From positions 29,983-93,982 of the forward strand of contig VXSP01000029.1 of assembly GCA_009837885.1 (NCBI GenBank): 64,000 nucleotides of DNA, written 5' to 3'. Source of the DNA: Holophagales bacterium (GTDB lineage Bacteria > Acidobacteriota > Thermoanaerobaculia > Multivoradales > Multivoraceae). The notes below the pieces were generated by a model. That model saw only the letters and a program-made list of their open reading frames with translations. It made no database searches and was not told where the DNA came from. Numbering within the stretch: the first letter of the stretch is position 1; each line of letters starts with the position of its first letter. Of this stretch, positions 25,093-33,996 are shown piece by piece. Made by a program: the position numbers and the translations under genes.

Positions 25093-25572
25093 ATGGCGAC
25101 GTCAGCTGCAGCGCAGCAGATCACCGAACAGGCTGTCATTGGTGCACAGAAGGCCTGGGGCGAGGGCATTGTCGCGATTGCCAAGACTCATGCCGATGGC
25201 GGCGACTACGCCGCCCGTGCGACGAAACACATCAAGGACCTTTATGCATATGGCGAAACCAGGGTCATGTTCAAGCCGACCATGGCAGCGGAGAACCAGT
25301 TCCGCGATACGTTTGACGGGGCTCTGAGCTACTTCATCGGGCAAGACGGAACGGAGGACAAGGGGTTCGCGATCTCGGGCTGGACCAATGTTCGGTGGGA
25401 GAACGACGGCATCTACACCAACGACGCCTCCGCAATGGCCATGGGCAACTACTACTTCAAGGGCCCGGACGGTAGCGAGACAAAGGTCGAGTTCACCTTT
25501 GGCTACATCCTTGTTGACGGTGATCTGAAGATCAATCTTCATCATTCATCGCTGCCCTACAGCCCCGAGTAG
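25093..25572 (+). CDS. NTF2-like (SnoaL-type) cytoplasmic protein
   Basis: 159 residues without a signal peptide. I recognise the small family often mislabelled phosphoribosyl-AMP cyclohydrolase: AQKAWGEGIVAI near the start, VMFKPTMAAENQFRDTFDGALSYFIG, EDKGFAISGWTNVRWENDGIY, AMAMGNYYFKGPDGSETKVEFTFGYI and LKINLHHSSLPY at the end. The order is that of an NTF2-like cone fold. The reaction, if any, is unknown. It lies 33 bases after the Tat oxidoreductase on the same strand and may be co-transcribed. Codon use here is somewhat less GC-biased than in its neighbours. Confidence 0.75.
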   Translation: MATSAAAQQITEQAVIGAQKAWGEGIVAIAKTHADGGDYAARATKHIKDLYAYGETRVMFKPTMAAENQFRDTFDGALSYFIGQDGTEDKGFAISGWTNVRWENDGIYTNDASAMAMGNYYFKGPDGSETKVEFTFGYILVDGDLKINLHHSSLPYSPE

Positions 25573-25623
25573 TCGCGGAGCCGGGCCGGTAGCCGTCGGT
25601 GTCGAGTGGACCTGGTCGAGGCT

Positions 25624-25641
25624 GGCGCCTTGACGGCGCCC
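25624..25641. repeat. family C hairpin, copy 2
   Basis: GGCGCC-TTGAC-GGCGCC, six paired bases and a five-base loop, between two convergent genes. The reverse strand reads GGGCGCCGTCAAGGCGCC, matching the hairpin at 15879-15897 apart from one loop base. It could help terminate transcription from both sides, but no T-run is present. Confidence 0.65.
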
Positions 25642-25642
25642 G

Positions 25643-26317
25643 CTAACGCGCCGCCTTGAACGCCGCCAGGAACTGGTGGTCGCCCCAGGCGATCCGCAAC
25701 ACCGCGCCCGGTTCGACTTCCAGGAACTCGATCGTCAGCTTCTCGGTCGGCTCGTCGGCCGTGGAGTGCTCGAGCGGCACCTCGACTGCGTCGGCGGTCG
25801 CGTTGCGCTGGCTGCCCCAGATGTCGGCCTCGCCGTTGAACACGAGGCTCCATCCATCGGCGGTCCGCTTGGGCCACAGGCTGTAGACCCCCGGATAGTC
25901 GGGGGAGGCGTTGCCGTAGGGGACGACGACTCCGTCGAAGGAAAGCGAGGCGTGGGCGAGCAGCTTGACGGCCCGGCCGCTGTTCCAGGCGGAGACCTCG
26001 CCGGTCCCCAGGCTCTCGAACGCCCGGTAGTCGTCGCTGTCGGTCAACAGGTCCGGATAGGAGATCCGGAGTTGCTTGCCGGCCAATTCGATCTCGGCCA
26101 GGTTGCCGTACCGCAGTCGGCGGAACCGTTCCCGCCGGGCCTCGGCCCTTGCTTCGGCGTCGTCGTCCGCGGTCTGGGCGGTCGCCGGTGCGGAGTCGGG
26201 TCGGTCCGAGCCCGCCGGCTCCTGGGCGGCGATCGGGGCGGCCGCGAGGAGCAGGGCGGCCAGCAGGGCCAGGGAAGCCAGAGGAACCAGGGGGATCTGC
26301 GTCGTCGTCGTTCTCAC
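25643..26317 (-). CDS. secreted DUF2911 protein
   Basis: 224 residues. The GTG start at 26315-26317 has GGAG eight bases upstream. A signal peptide (PLASLALLAALLLAAAPIAAQ) is followed by a charged, disordered stretch to about residue 65. The DUF2911 domain comes next: LAGKQLRISYPDLLTDSDDYRAF, VSAWNSGRAVKLLAHASLSFDG, YGNASPDYPGVYSLWPKRTADGWSLVFNG and a C-terminal strand set LTIEFLEVEPGAVLRIAWGDHQF. The function of the family is unknown; members are common in Bacteroidetes and Acidobacteriota. Confidence 0.78.
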   Translation of the reverse strand: MRTTTTQIPLVPLASLALLAALLLAAAPIAAQEPAGSDRPDSAPATAQTADDDAEARAEARRERFRRLRYGNLAEIELAGKQLRISYPDLLTDSDDYRAFESLGTGEVSAWNSGRAVKLLAHASLSFDGVVVPYGNASPDYPGVYSLWPKRTADGWSLVFNGEADIWGSQRNATADAVEVPLEHSTADEPTEKLTIEFLEVEPGAVLRIAWGDHQFLAAFKAAR

Positions 26318-26449
26318 GGCGAACTCCGGTAGAGGTTGCGAAGGATCGGACGGTAGTGGCGGAGCTTACAGCCCGCGATCGGCTTCACGGTCGGATCCGT
26401 GCGTCGGCAGTAGACTTCGGGCCGAGGTTCATCGTCTGGACACCGTCGC

Positions 26450-29400
26450 ATGACCACTCCTGAACAGGATCCGCGGATCCGGCCCGCCGAGGATGCCAGC
26501 CCGCTTCGCTTCGTGACCGCCGCGTCGCTGTTCGACGGACACGACGCGGCAATCCACATCATGCGGCGGATGATCCAGGACCGCGGGGCCGAGGTGATCC
26601 ACCTGGGTCACAACCGCGGCGTCGACGAGATCGTCCGGGCAGCCGTGCAGGAGGACGCCGACGCGATCGCGATCAGCTCCTACCAGGGCGGCCACATCGA
26701 GTTCTTCCGCTACATGATCGACCGGCTGGCGGAGGAGGGCAGGGAAGACGTCCTCGTGTTCGGCGGCGGCGGCGGCACGATCACACCGGAGGAGATCGCG
26801 GAACTCGAGGCCTACGGAGTCGAGCGGATCTACCACCCCGACGACGGGTTGAAGATGGGCCTCCCGGCGATGATCGACGACGTCGTCGAGCGGACCCATG
26901 CGAAGCGCCGGCCGGCGCCCGAACCGCGTTTCGGCGTGCGCGTGGCCTCGGAACCGGGCGGGGACATCGAGTTGTCGCGCCTGCTCTCCGCCATCGAGCG
27001 CGGGGCGGTCGGCGAGTCCGAGCTGCGCCGCTTGCGCAAGGAGTGGCAGTTGGCCGGCGCCGGCGTGCCGGTCGTGGGCCTCACCGGCACCGGCGGCGCG
27101 GGCAAGAGCAGCGTCGCCGACGAGCTGCTGAACCGCTTCCTCGAGTGCATGCCCGAAACGTCTTCCGGAATGCGGATCGCCCTCCTGGCGGTCGATCCGA
27201 CGCGGCGGCGGACGGGCGGCGCCCTGCTCGGCGACCGCATCCGGTTGAACAGCCTGCGCAGCGAGCGGGCCTTCATGCGCTCGATGGCGACGCGGCGGCA
27301 GCACCGCGCGACGAGCGAGGTGCTCGGCGACGCGATCGCGCTGCTCAAGGCGTCCGGATTCTCGATGGTCCTCGTGGAGACCGCCGGCATCGGCCAGAGC
27401 GACAGCGAGATCGTCGACCTGGTCGATCTCTCCATCTACGTGATGACCTCGGACTACGGCGCGGCGAGCCAGCTCGAGAAGATCGACATGCTCGACTTCG
27501 CCGACGTCATCGTGCTGAACAAGTTCGACCGCCGCGGCGGCCAGGACGCTCTCCGCGATGTCCGCAAGCAGTGGCGGCGCAACCGGCTCGCCTTCGATAC
27601 AGCCGACGAGGACGTGCCGGTCTACCCGACGATCGCCAGCCAGTTCCAGGACCCGGGCGTGAACTGGATGTTCTGGAACGTGTGCCGGCTGCTCCGGGAG
27701 CGGCTCGACCTGGACGAGGCTGCGTGGACCCCCGAGGTCGACCTGGAGGAGCGCGAGCCGAAGGCGGCCGTGCTGATCCCGGACAACCGGAATCGCTACC
27801 TCGCGGAGATCGCCGAGGCGGGCCGCGCCGCCGAGGCCGACGCCGGGCGCCGCGCGGCCGCCGCCTCGAAGGCGCACGGCTGCTACCGGGCTCTGGCTGA
27901 GCTGGACGATCCGGACCTTCCGAAGCCTCTTGCAGGGTACGCGCCCGAGGCGCTCGATCCGGCGCCCGACCAGACGCTGGCGCGGCTGCGCCGGAGGTAC
28001 CAGGAAGCGCTGGCGGAAGTCGGCGCCGAGGCGGCGGAACTCCTGAAGGACTGGCCCGAGCGCGTCGACGCCGCCCGTGCCGACCAGTACAGCTACCCGG
28101 TCCGCGGCCGCGAGGTCACGGGCGAGAACTACGTCACCACCCTGAGCCACCTGCGGATGCCGAAGCTGGCGCTGCCCGAGTACTCGGACTGGGGCGACCT
28201 GCTCCGCTTCCTGATGAAGCACAACTTGCCGGGGGCCTATCCCTACACCGCTGGCGTCTACCCCTACCGTCGCCGGGGCGAGGAACCGACGCGGATGTTC
28301 GCGGGCGAGGGGATCGCTGAGCGCACGAACCGGCGATTCCACTTCGTGTCGCGCGGGCAGCCGGCGAACCGTCTGTCCACCGCGTTCGACTCGGTGACGC
28401 TCTACGGTTCGGATCCGGGGCTCAGGCCCGACATCTGGGGCAAGGTCGGCAACTCGGGCGTCTCGATCGCCACCGTCGACGACATGAAGCGGCTTTACTC
28501 GGGGTTCGACCTCTGCGACCCGGCGACGTCCGTTTCGATGACGATCAACGGCCCGGCGCCGACCATCCTCGCCTTCTTCATGAACGCCGCGGTCGACCAG
28601 CAGGTCGAGCGTCACCTGCGGGAAACCGGCGGCCTGGAGCAGGCGCGGGCGGAGATCGACCGGCGGTCCGGCGGCGACGTGCCGGTCTACCGCGGCGAGC
28701 TGCCAGAGGAGAACGGCGGCCTGGGACTGGAGTTGCTCGGCATCTCCGGCGACCAGGTGGTCGAGCGCGACGTCTACGAGCGCATCCGCGCCGACGCCCT
28801 GAGCCGCGTCCGGGGCACGGTCCAGGCGGACATCCTGAAGGAGGACCAGGCCCAGAACACGTGCATCTTCTCGACCGAGTTCTCCCTACGGATGATGGGC
28901 GACGTCCAGCAGTTCTTCATCGACCACAACGTCCGCAACTACTACAGCGCCTCGGTCAGCGGCTACCACATCGCCGAGGCCGGAGCGAACCCGATCACCC
29001 AGTTGGCGTTCACGCTCGCGAACGGCTTCACGATCGTCGAGTACTACCTGGCGCGGGGAATGGCGATCGACGACTTCGCGCCCAACCTGTCCTTCTTCTT
29101 CTCGAACGGGATGGATCCCGAGTACGCCGTGATCGGCCGGGTCGCCCGACGGATCTGGGCACGTGCGATGCGCGAGCGCTACGGCGCCTCAGCGCGCAGC
29201 CAGATGCTGAAGTATCACATCCAGACCTCCGGCCGTTCCCTTCACGCCCAGGAGATCCAGTTCAACGACATCCGGACCACGCTGCAAGCGCTGTACGGCA
29301 TCCTCGACCGCTGCAACTCCCTGCACACGAACGCCTTCGACGAGGCGATCACGACGCCGACCGAACAGTCCGTGCGGCGCGCGCTGGCGATCCAGTTGAT

Positions 29401-29914
29401 CATCAACCGGGAGTTCGGGCTCAACCGGAGCGAGAATCCCTGGCAGGGCTCCTTCGCCCTGGACCAGTTGACCGACGCGGTGGAGGAGGCGGTCTACCTG
29501 GAGTTCGAGCGCCTCGCCGAACGGGGCGGCGTGCTGGCGGCGATGGACACGATGTACCAGCGCTCGAAGATCCAGGACGAGAGCATGGAGTACGAGGCGA
29601 AGAAGCACGACGGCAGCCTGCCGGTGGTCGGCGTGAACACCTTCCTCGCCGAAGGCCAGGACTTCGCGGAGACAGTCGAGGCGGAACTCATCCGCTCGAC
29701 GGACGACGAGAAGCGGCAGCAGATCGAGAGTCTGGCCGCCTTCCACCGCCGCCACGGCGACCATTCAGGGGCGTGTCTCGAGCGGCTCCAGGACGTGGCG
29801 CGGCGGCGCGGCAACGTGTTCGCGGAACTGATGGAGACGGTCAAGCACTGCTCGCTCGGCCAGATCTCGGACGCGCTCTACCGCGTCGGCGGCGAGTACC
29901 GGCGGAGCATGTAG
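26450..29914 (+). CDS. icmF: fused isobutyryl-CoA mutase (IcmF)
   Basis: 1154 residues joining three parts. Residues about 20-150 bind coenzyme B12, with SLFDGHDAAIHIMRRM (His 31 as the lower cobalt ligand). Residues about 205-420 form a MeaB-like P-loop GTPase chaperone (GLTGTGGAGKSSVADELL, ETAGIGQSDSEIVDLVD, NKFDRRG). Residues about 550-1154 form the methylmalonyl-CoA-mutase-type barrel (YPYTAGVYPYRRRGEEPTRMFAGEG, TSVSMTINGPAPTILAFFMNAAVDQQ). This is the IcmF architecture, interconverting isobutyryl-CoA and n-butyryl-CoA, sometimes also pivalyl-CoA and isovaleryl-CoA, with self-repair by the GTPase. It serves branched-chain acid metabolism. Length is normal for the family. Confidence 0.95.
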   Translation: MTTPEQDPRIRPAEDASPLRFVTAASLFDGHDAAIHIMRRMIQDRGAEVIHLGHNRGVDEIVRAAVQEDADAIAISSYQGGHIEFFRYMIDRLAEEGREDVLVFGGGGGTITPEEIAELEAYGVERIYHPDDGLKMGLPAMIDDVVERTHAKRRPAPEPRFGVRVASEPGGDIELSRLLSAIERGAVGESELRRLRKEWQLAGAGVPVVGLTGTGGAGKSSVADELLNRFLECMPETSSGMRIALLAVDPTRRRTGGALLGDRIRLNSLRSERAFMRSMATRRQHRATSEVLGDAIALLKASGFSMVLVETAGIGQSDSEIVDLVDLSIYVMTSDYGAASQLEKIDMLDFADVIVLNKFDRRGGQDALRDVRKQWRRNRLAFDTADEDVPVYPTIASQFQDPGVNWMFWNVCRLLRERLDLDEAAWTPEVDLEEREPKAAVLIPDNRNRYLAEIAEAGRAAEADAGRRAAAASKAHGCYRALAELDDPDLPKPLAGYAPEALDPAPDQTLARLRRRYQEALAEVGAEAAELLKDWPERVDAARADQYSYPVRGREVTGENYVTTLSHLRMPKLALPEYSDWGDLLRFLMKHNLPGAYPYTAGVYPYRRRGEEPTRMFAGEGIAERTNRRFHFVSRGQPANRLSTAFDSVTLYGSDPGLRPDIWGKVGNSGVSIATVDDMKRLYSGFDLCDPATSVSMTINGPAPTILAFFMNAAVDQQVERHLRETGGLEQARAEIDRRSGGDVPVYRGELPEENGGLGLELLGISGDQVVERDVYERIRADALSRVRGTVQADILKEDQAQNTCIFSTEFSLRMMGDVQQFFIDHNVRNYYSASVSGYHIAEAGANPITQLAFTLANGFTIVEYYLARGMAIDDFAPNLSFFFSNGMDPEYAVIGRVARRIWARAMRERYGASARSQMLKYHIQTSGRSLHAQEIQFNDIRTTLQALYGILDRCNSLHTNAFDEAITTPTEQSVRRALAIQLIINREFGLNRSENPWQGSFALDQLTDAVEEAVYLEFERLAERGGVLAAMDTMYQRSKIQDESMEYEAKKHDGSLPVVGVNTFLAEGQDFAETVEAELIRSTDDEKRQQIESLAAFHRRHGDHSGACLERLQDVARRRGNVFAELMETVKHCSLGQISDALYRVGGEYRRSM

Positions 29915-29945
29915 GCGCCGGCGCCTGCGACTGCCGGCATCGTCG

Positions 29946-31649
29946 TCACCCTCCCGTATCCTCGTCAGCGCATCTGAACGCCGACGTGTCGCTCCTGGTC
30001 GCGGCCGTCCTTCCCTGGGTGTTGCTGTGGGTCCAGCGTTTACCGTTCGGTGCAGTCACCCAGAGCGTGAACTCGAGATCCGTCACGGGCGCGACGAACA
30101 CCCAGCGATGGCCGTTGTGGACGCAGCCGTCCAGCACCTTGACGAGAACCTCGGCGTTTTCGCGGTCGAAGAACCACAGGACGCCGGCCTGACTCGATGC
30201 CCACACGCCGGCCTTGGCCTGGCCCTCCTCCCCCTGGGGTGTGACGTAGCACATGCTCACGTCGTAGCCGCCGTCGAGCCGCAGCGCTGTCGTGGTCGGT
30301 GTGCAGCCGGTGGGGTCCGGTGGAGGCGGCTGGGGAGTGTTCCCTCCACCTCTCGGGTAGAGGTACCTGACAGCGTCGCGGTCGTCGCTGTGCAGTCGCG
30401 CGCGGCTGGGGTCGCTTGCGGCCCCGGCGGGGTACATCAGGGCGCCTCGGTGCGGGTGCGAGTCGTTGCAGTCCGCCTCATCGATCTCGCAGGGATGGGC
30501 GATGCCGAGCGCGTGGCCGAGTTCGTGGGCGACGATCCGCTCGAAGTAGTTCGTTGGATCGGCAAGGTCGCCGGCGCGCAGGAGCTCCCCGAGCCCGTCC
30601 TGAGTCACGATGTTCATCTCGGCCAGAGCAACTGCGTCTTCCGCCCTGCCGGGTATTCGGTGTGATGCACAGGAAGCGGCGCTGACGGCCAGAGTAACGG
30701 CGAGGACGCCGCTGTTCTCGCCGCCGTCGCCGAACTGCCCCTCGATCTCGTCGTGCGGATCCTCGTACATGATGGACAGGAGGCCGTCCGGTGCGCTGAG
30801 CTTGAGGAGTTCGTTCGTCGTGCGCAGGACGGTCAGGTCAACCCGGCTCCGAGGGTCGCCGTTCCATGCGCTCATGCCGGCTCGGACCTGCCGGAGACCG
30901 CCGCCGGGAACACCGGGCTGGCCTCCGGAGTCAACAACGAAGCCGAGGCTCTCGCCGCGGTCGAACTCCTGCCATCGGTACGGAAGGCCCCCATGGGCCG
31001 CGAGACACCCTTCCTGGCCCTCAGGAAGACGCGAAAGCCGATAGGGCGATGTAACCGCCACGGGCCCGCGCTGCGCTTCGGCCACGAAGTAGTCGGCGGA
31101 GCGCTCCTGGCCCGCCACCCGGTCGGCAATCCACCTGCGGAAGAGACGCGCGTTGCGCGGCGGCGTTTCCGTGCCCGGCTCTTCAGCCAACGCCGTTTCG
31201 CCTTCAAGCGAGGGTTCGCGTAGCAGTAGCGACGGCCCGCCGACATCGACTTCCCAAAACATGCCGAGAGCGTACTCGACGATGTCGTGGGCTCCCGCCG
31301 CCTCGCGCCGGAGAAACAGGAGCACCCGGTCCTTCTCCGCGAGCATCGGTAAGCCCATGATCCACATGGACGTGCCGTCGTTGCCGACGCCCCCAGGTTG
31401 CCGCACGACGATAGTGCTGTCGGCGACAACTCCCTTCAGCACTTCCTCTACTCTGAACCGGTAGTGTGTCGATGGTTGTGCCGCGTCAATGGCCAGCGTG
31501 CCGTCGATCACTTCGCCAAAGACGATCACCGGCGCACGGTCGACCATCGATTCGTCCGTCGGCATGATGTAGACAAGCGCGGCCGCCTGGGCCGAAAAGA
31601 CCAGTATGGCCGCCAGTCCGGCCGGGGCTGCGCATTCTGGAGTCTTCAA
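29946..31649 (-). CDS. secreted matrixin-type metalloprotease with C-terminal KVLDGC domain
   Basis: 567 residues. A signal peptide precedes an N-terminal domain (residues about 28-170, VIVFGEVIDGTLAID, RFRVEEVLKGVV). The protease domain carries zinc-binding HELGHALGIAH near residue 373 and a Met-turn ALMYPAG about 20 residues on, the metzincin/matrixin signature. A Pro-rich linker (TPQPPPPDPTG) leads to a C-terminal domain of about 115 residues with VLWFFDRENAEVLVKVLDGC and HRWVFVAPVTDL. That domain is shared with the alkaline phosphatase next door and two other proteins here. It should be an extracellular protease. Its stop is 31 bases from the convergent icmF stop. Confidence 0.87.
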   Translation of the reverse strand: MKTPECAAPAGLAAILVFSAQAAALVYIMPTDESMVDRAPVIVFGEVIDGTLAIDAAQPSTHYRFRVEEVLKGVVADSTIVVRQPGGVGNDGTSMWIMGLPMLAEKDRVLLFLRREAAGAHDIVEYALGMFWEVDVGGPSLLLREPSLEGETALAEEPGTETPPRNARLFRRWIADRVAGQERSADYFVAEAQRGPVAVTSPYRLSRLPEGQEGCLAAHGGLPYRWQEFDRGESLGFVVDSGGQPGVPGGGLRQVRAGMSAWNGDPRSRVDLTVLRTTNELLKLSAPDGLLSIMYEDPHDEIEGQFGDGGENSGVLAVTLAVSAASCASHRIPGRAEDAVALAEMNIVTQDGLGELLRAGDLADPTNYFERIVAHELGHALGIAHPCEIDEADCNDSHPHRGALMYPAGAASDPSRARLHSDDRDAVRYLYPRGGGNTPQPPPPDPTGCTPTTTALRLDGGYDVSMCYVTPQGEEGQAKAGVWASSQAGVLWFFDRENAEVLVKVLDGCVHNGHRWVFVAPVTDLEFTLWVTAPNGKRWTHSNTQGRTAATRSDTSAFRCADEDTGG

Positions 31650-31924
31650 CGGCGGGTCTCCACCCAGATTCCCCTGGTCACGGTTCTGCCGGCAAGCCCC
31701 GGAACGCTCCCTGCCTGATAGATAGCGGTGGTTCGCTCACTTTCGAGAAAGAAACCAATAGGTGACCTGTAGTCATAGGACGAAACGTGTAGTCGGCAAC
31801 CCAATTCCACCCCCGGACGTCACCGCCGTCAAGGTGTCCTCGCTGGCCGCCGTCGGCGGCGGGCCACTGACCGGGTCTGGTCTGGTCTCACCAGCGGGTT
31901 GCTGAGTGTACTTCCGGGCGAGGT
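31650..31924. other. 275-base gap between metalloprotease and alkaline phosphatase genes
   Basis: This should hold the promoter of the metalloprotease and the end of the phosphatase transcript. A GC hairpin GCCGCC-gtc-GGCGGC lies at 31846-31860, about 65 bases past the phosphatase stop, without a T-run. The stretch 31740-31800 is noticeably AT-richer and is the best place for the metalloprotease promoter. No gene seen. Confidence 0.45.
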
Positions 31925-33823
31925 CTAGCCGCACGGAAACGCCGTGATGTCCGACTTCGTGCTGGCGGTCGCCCCCTGCGGGTTGCCGTGCGTCCAGCGG
32001 CTGCCGTCGGGTCCCGTGATCCACAGGTTGAAGTCCAGCGTGGTCACCGGCGCCACGAACGCCCAGCGGTGTCCGTTGACTCCACAACCGTCGAGCACCT
32101 TGACGAGGACCTCCGGGTTGTTGCGGCCGAAGAACCACAGAATGCCTGCCTCGCTGGACCAGGCTTCGGCCTTGACCGGACCGGACTCGCCGTCCTGCGT
32201 GACGTAGCACATGCTGACCTCGTAGCCGCCGTCGAATTCAAGAACAACGGTGGTGGGCGTGCAGGTCCCGATCGGATCCGGTGCCGGTCCGGGATTCGGA
32301 TCCGGAGGCGGGTCAGGACTGGGCCCGGGCCGCGGCGCGCCGCCTCTCCCGGCGAAACCGTCCTTGATCCAGTCGAAGACCTTCGTGTTGGACACGGTGC
32401 CGCGCACGTTCTCCGCCGTGCGGCCGACCGCGTAGATCATCACGTCTTCGCCAGCATGCGTTTCTATCGCCAGCGGGACCGTTGCCTCCTGCCGGTACGC
32501 CGTGTGGCTCGTGCTCGTGGGAGTGGCGCCGCCATAGCCGACAGTCCTGTCGCTGTTCGGATTGACCCGCGAGCCGCTCCGATGTCCCGGTCCGTTGGCG
32601 TAGCCCAGGATGGTGTACGGAACACCTCCCGAGTCTCCGCTCTCAGAGATCGTGCCCCCGGTGTTTATGCCGTGGACAGTCCCCAGGATGCCGTGGTGCG
32701 GCTGGTTGCGGAACGACGCTGGCACCGAGCGTGGGGTGTAGCGCAGATCGGACAGCGGCCGCATCGGGTAGCCGGCGATGGTGAAGACGTGGCTGTGGTC
32801 CGCGGTCGCGAGGATCAGGGTCTTGTTGAGATTCACGCTGCGCTGTGCGGCGCTGATCGCGCGATCGAACATCCGGGTGTCGGTGAAGGCGCGGTAGGCG
32901 TTCCCTTCGTGGTGCGCATGGTCGATGCGGCCCCCTTCGACCATCAGGAAGTAGGGCTTTCCGGTAGCGCCGAGGATCTGGATCGCCTTCCTGGTCATCT
33001 CCTCCAGGCTCGGTTCGCCGCTGTCCCGGTCCGTTTCGTACGCCAGGTGGCTCGACGCGAACAGGCCGATCGTGCGGCTCGAACCGCCCAGCGAGTTGAG
33101 CCCCTGCCGGTTCGAGACGTATCGATAGCCCCGCTGCCGCAGCTCGGCTAGCAGATCGCGGCCGTCCGACCGCCGGCCCGGAACGCCGTCGTCGTCCGAT
33201 GCCGAAGTGGGGAGAAAGTGCCGTCGACCGCCGCCGAAGATGACGTGGAGCCCCTCCCCGAGCCGCGTGTTGTAACCCCCTCCGCCGGGCGTCATCTGGG
33301 CGGCGATCTCGTTTTCCATGTTCCGGTTGTTGACATGGGCGAACACGGCCGCCGGCGTCGCGTGGGTGACGCGCGTCGTCGTGACGATCCCGACCGCGTA
33401 GCCCATCGAGGTCGCCAGTTCGCCGATGTTGGTCAACCGTGCGCCGTCGCCGTTGCCGTTGAAGTCCGCGTACTCGGTGGTCGGGCCGAAGCCGATCACG
33501 CCCGTGTTCGTGTTGACGCCGGTCATCATCGCCGACATCGTGGCGGCGCTGTCGGGGGTGATGTAGTCCGCCGACGCCGTCCGGGAGATGGCGGTGTAGG
33601 GCATGCGGTCGAGCGCCAGTTGCCCGTCGACGCCGACCGTTGCGATGCGGGTGGACGTGACGGTCGACACCCCCATGCCGTCGCCGACGAACAGGATGAC
33701 GTTGTTCTTTTGCGCCGAGGCCGGCAGCGCCGCGCCCAGCAGAAAGGCAACCGTCCAGAGAGCGCGCAACGACGCCGTGAGGACGCCGTGGCTACGTCGG
33801 ATCGATACGAAGGAACTCGGCAT
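31925..33823 (-). CDS. secreted alkaline phosphatase (PhoA-type) with C-terminal KVLDGC domain
   Basis: 632 residues. A signal peptide ends near residue 38 (ALPASAQ). NVILFVGDGMGVSTV supplies the first metal ligand (Asp 48), and TPDSAATMSAMMTG contains nucleophile Ser 92. Later ligands are in MVEGGRIDHAHHEG, ATADHSHVF and ETHAGEDVMIYAVG. These are the PhoA-family active-site pieces. A Pro/Gly/Asp linker (PDPPPDPNPGPAPDP) then leads to the ~115-residue C-terminal domain with ILWFFGRNNPEVLVKVLDGC shared with the downstream protease. ATG 33823 has AGGAGG seven bases upstream; the ATG at 33940 would add 39 unlikely residues. It releases phosphate from organic esters outside the cell. Confidence 0.92.
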   Translation of the reverse strand: MPSSFVSIRRSHGVLTASLRALWTVAFLLGAALPASAQKNNVILFVGDGMGVSTVTSTRIATVGVDGQLALDRMPYTAISRTASADYITPDSAATMSAMMTGVNTNTGVIGFGPTTEYADFNGNGDGARLTNIGELATSMGYAVGIVTTTRVTHATPAAVFAHVNNRNMENEIAAQMTPGGGGYNTRLGEGLHVIFGGGRRHFLPTSASDDDGVPGRRSDGRDLLAELRQRGYRYVSNRQGLNSLGGSSRTIGLFASSHLAYETDRDSGEPSLEEMTRKAIQILGATGKPYFLMVEGGRIDHAHHEGNAYRAFTDTRMFDRAISAAQRSVNLNKTLILATADHSHVFTIAGYPMRPLSDLRYTPRSVPASFRNQPHHGILGTVHGINTGGTISESGDSGGVPYTILGYANGPGHRSGSRVNPNSDRTVGYGGATPTSTSHTAYRQEATVPLAIETHAGEDVMIYAVGRTAENVRGTVSNTKVFDWIKDGFAGRGGAPRPGPSPDPPPDPNPGPAPDPIGTCTPTTVVLEFDGGYEVSMCYVTQDGESGPVKAEAWSSEAGILWFFGRNNPEVLVKVLDGCGVNGHRWAFVAPVTTLDFNLWITGPDGSRWTHGNPQGATASTKSDITAFPCG

Positions 33824-33996
33824 GGCCAGCCTCCTGTCTCTTTGGCCCGCTTTCCAGCACCAGGCTCTCCCGGGAACCGGGCCGCTGCGTGGATCTGTAC
33901 CTGTTTCTTCTGGAGGATAGCGACTTGCATGGAAGCGCACTTCCTGTGCATCAGCGCGGCGCGGACGCCGCGACTCTACTGCTAGATTGCGCGGCC

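Noticed and set aside
29913..29926. Palindrome AGGCGCCGGCGCCT as terminator for icmF
   Set aside because: Perfect 14-base palindrome but no loop or T-run, and it overlaps the stop codon; too weak to call.
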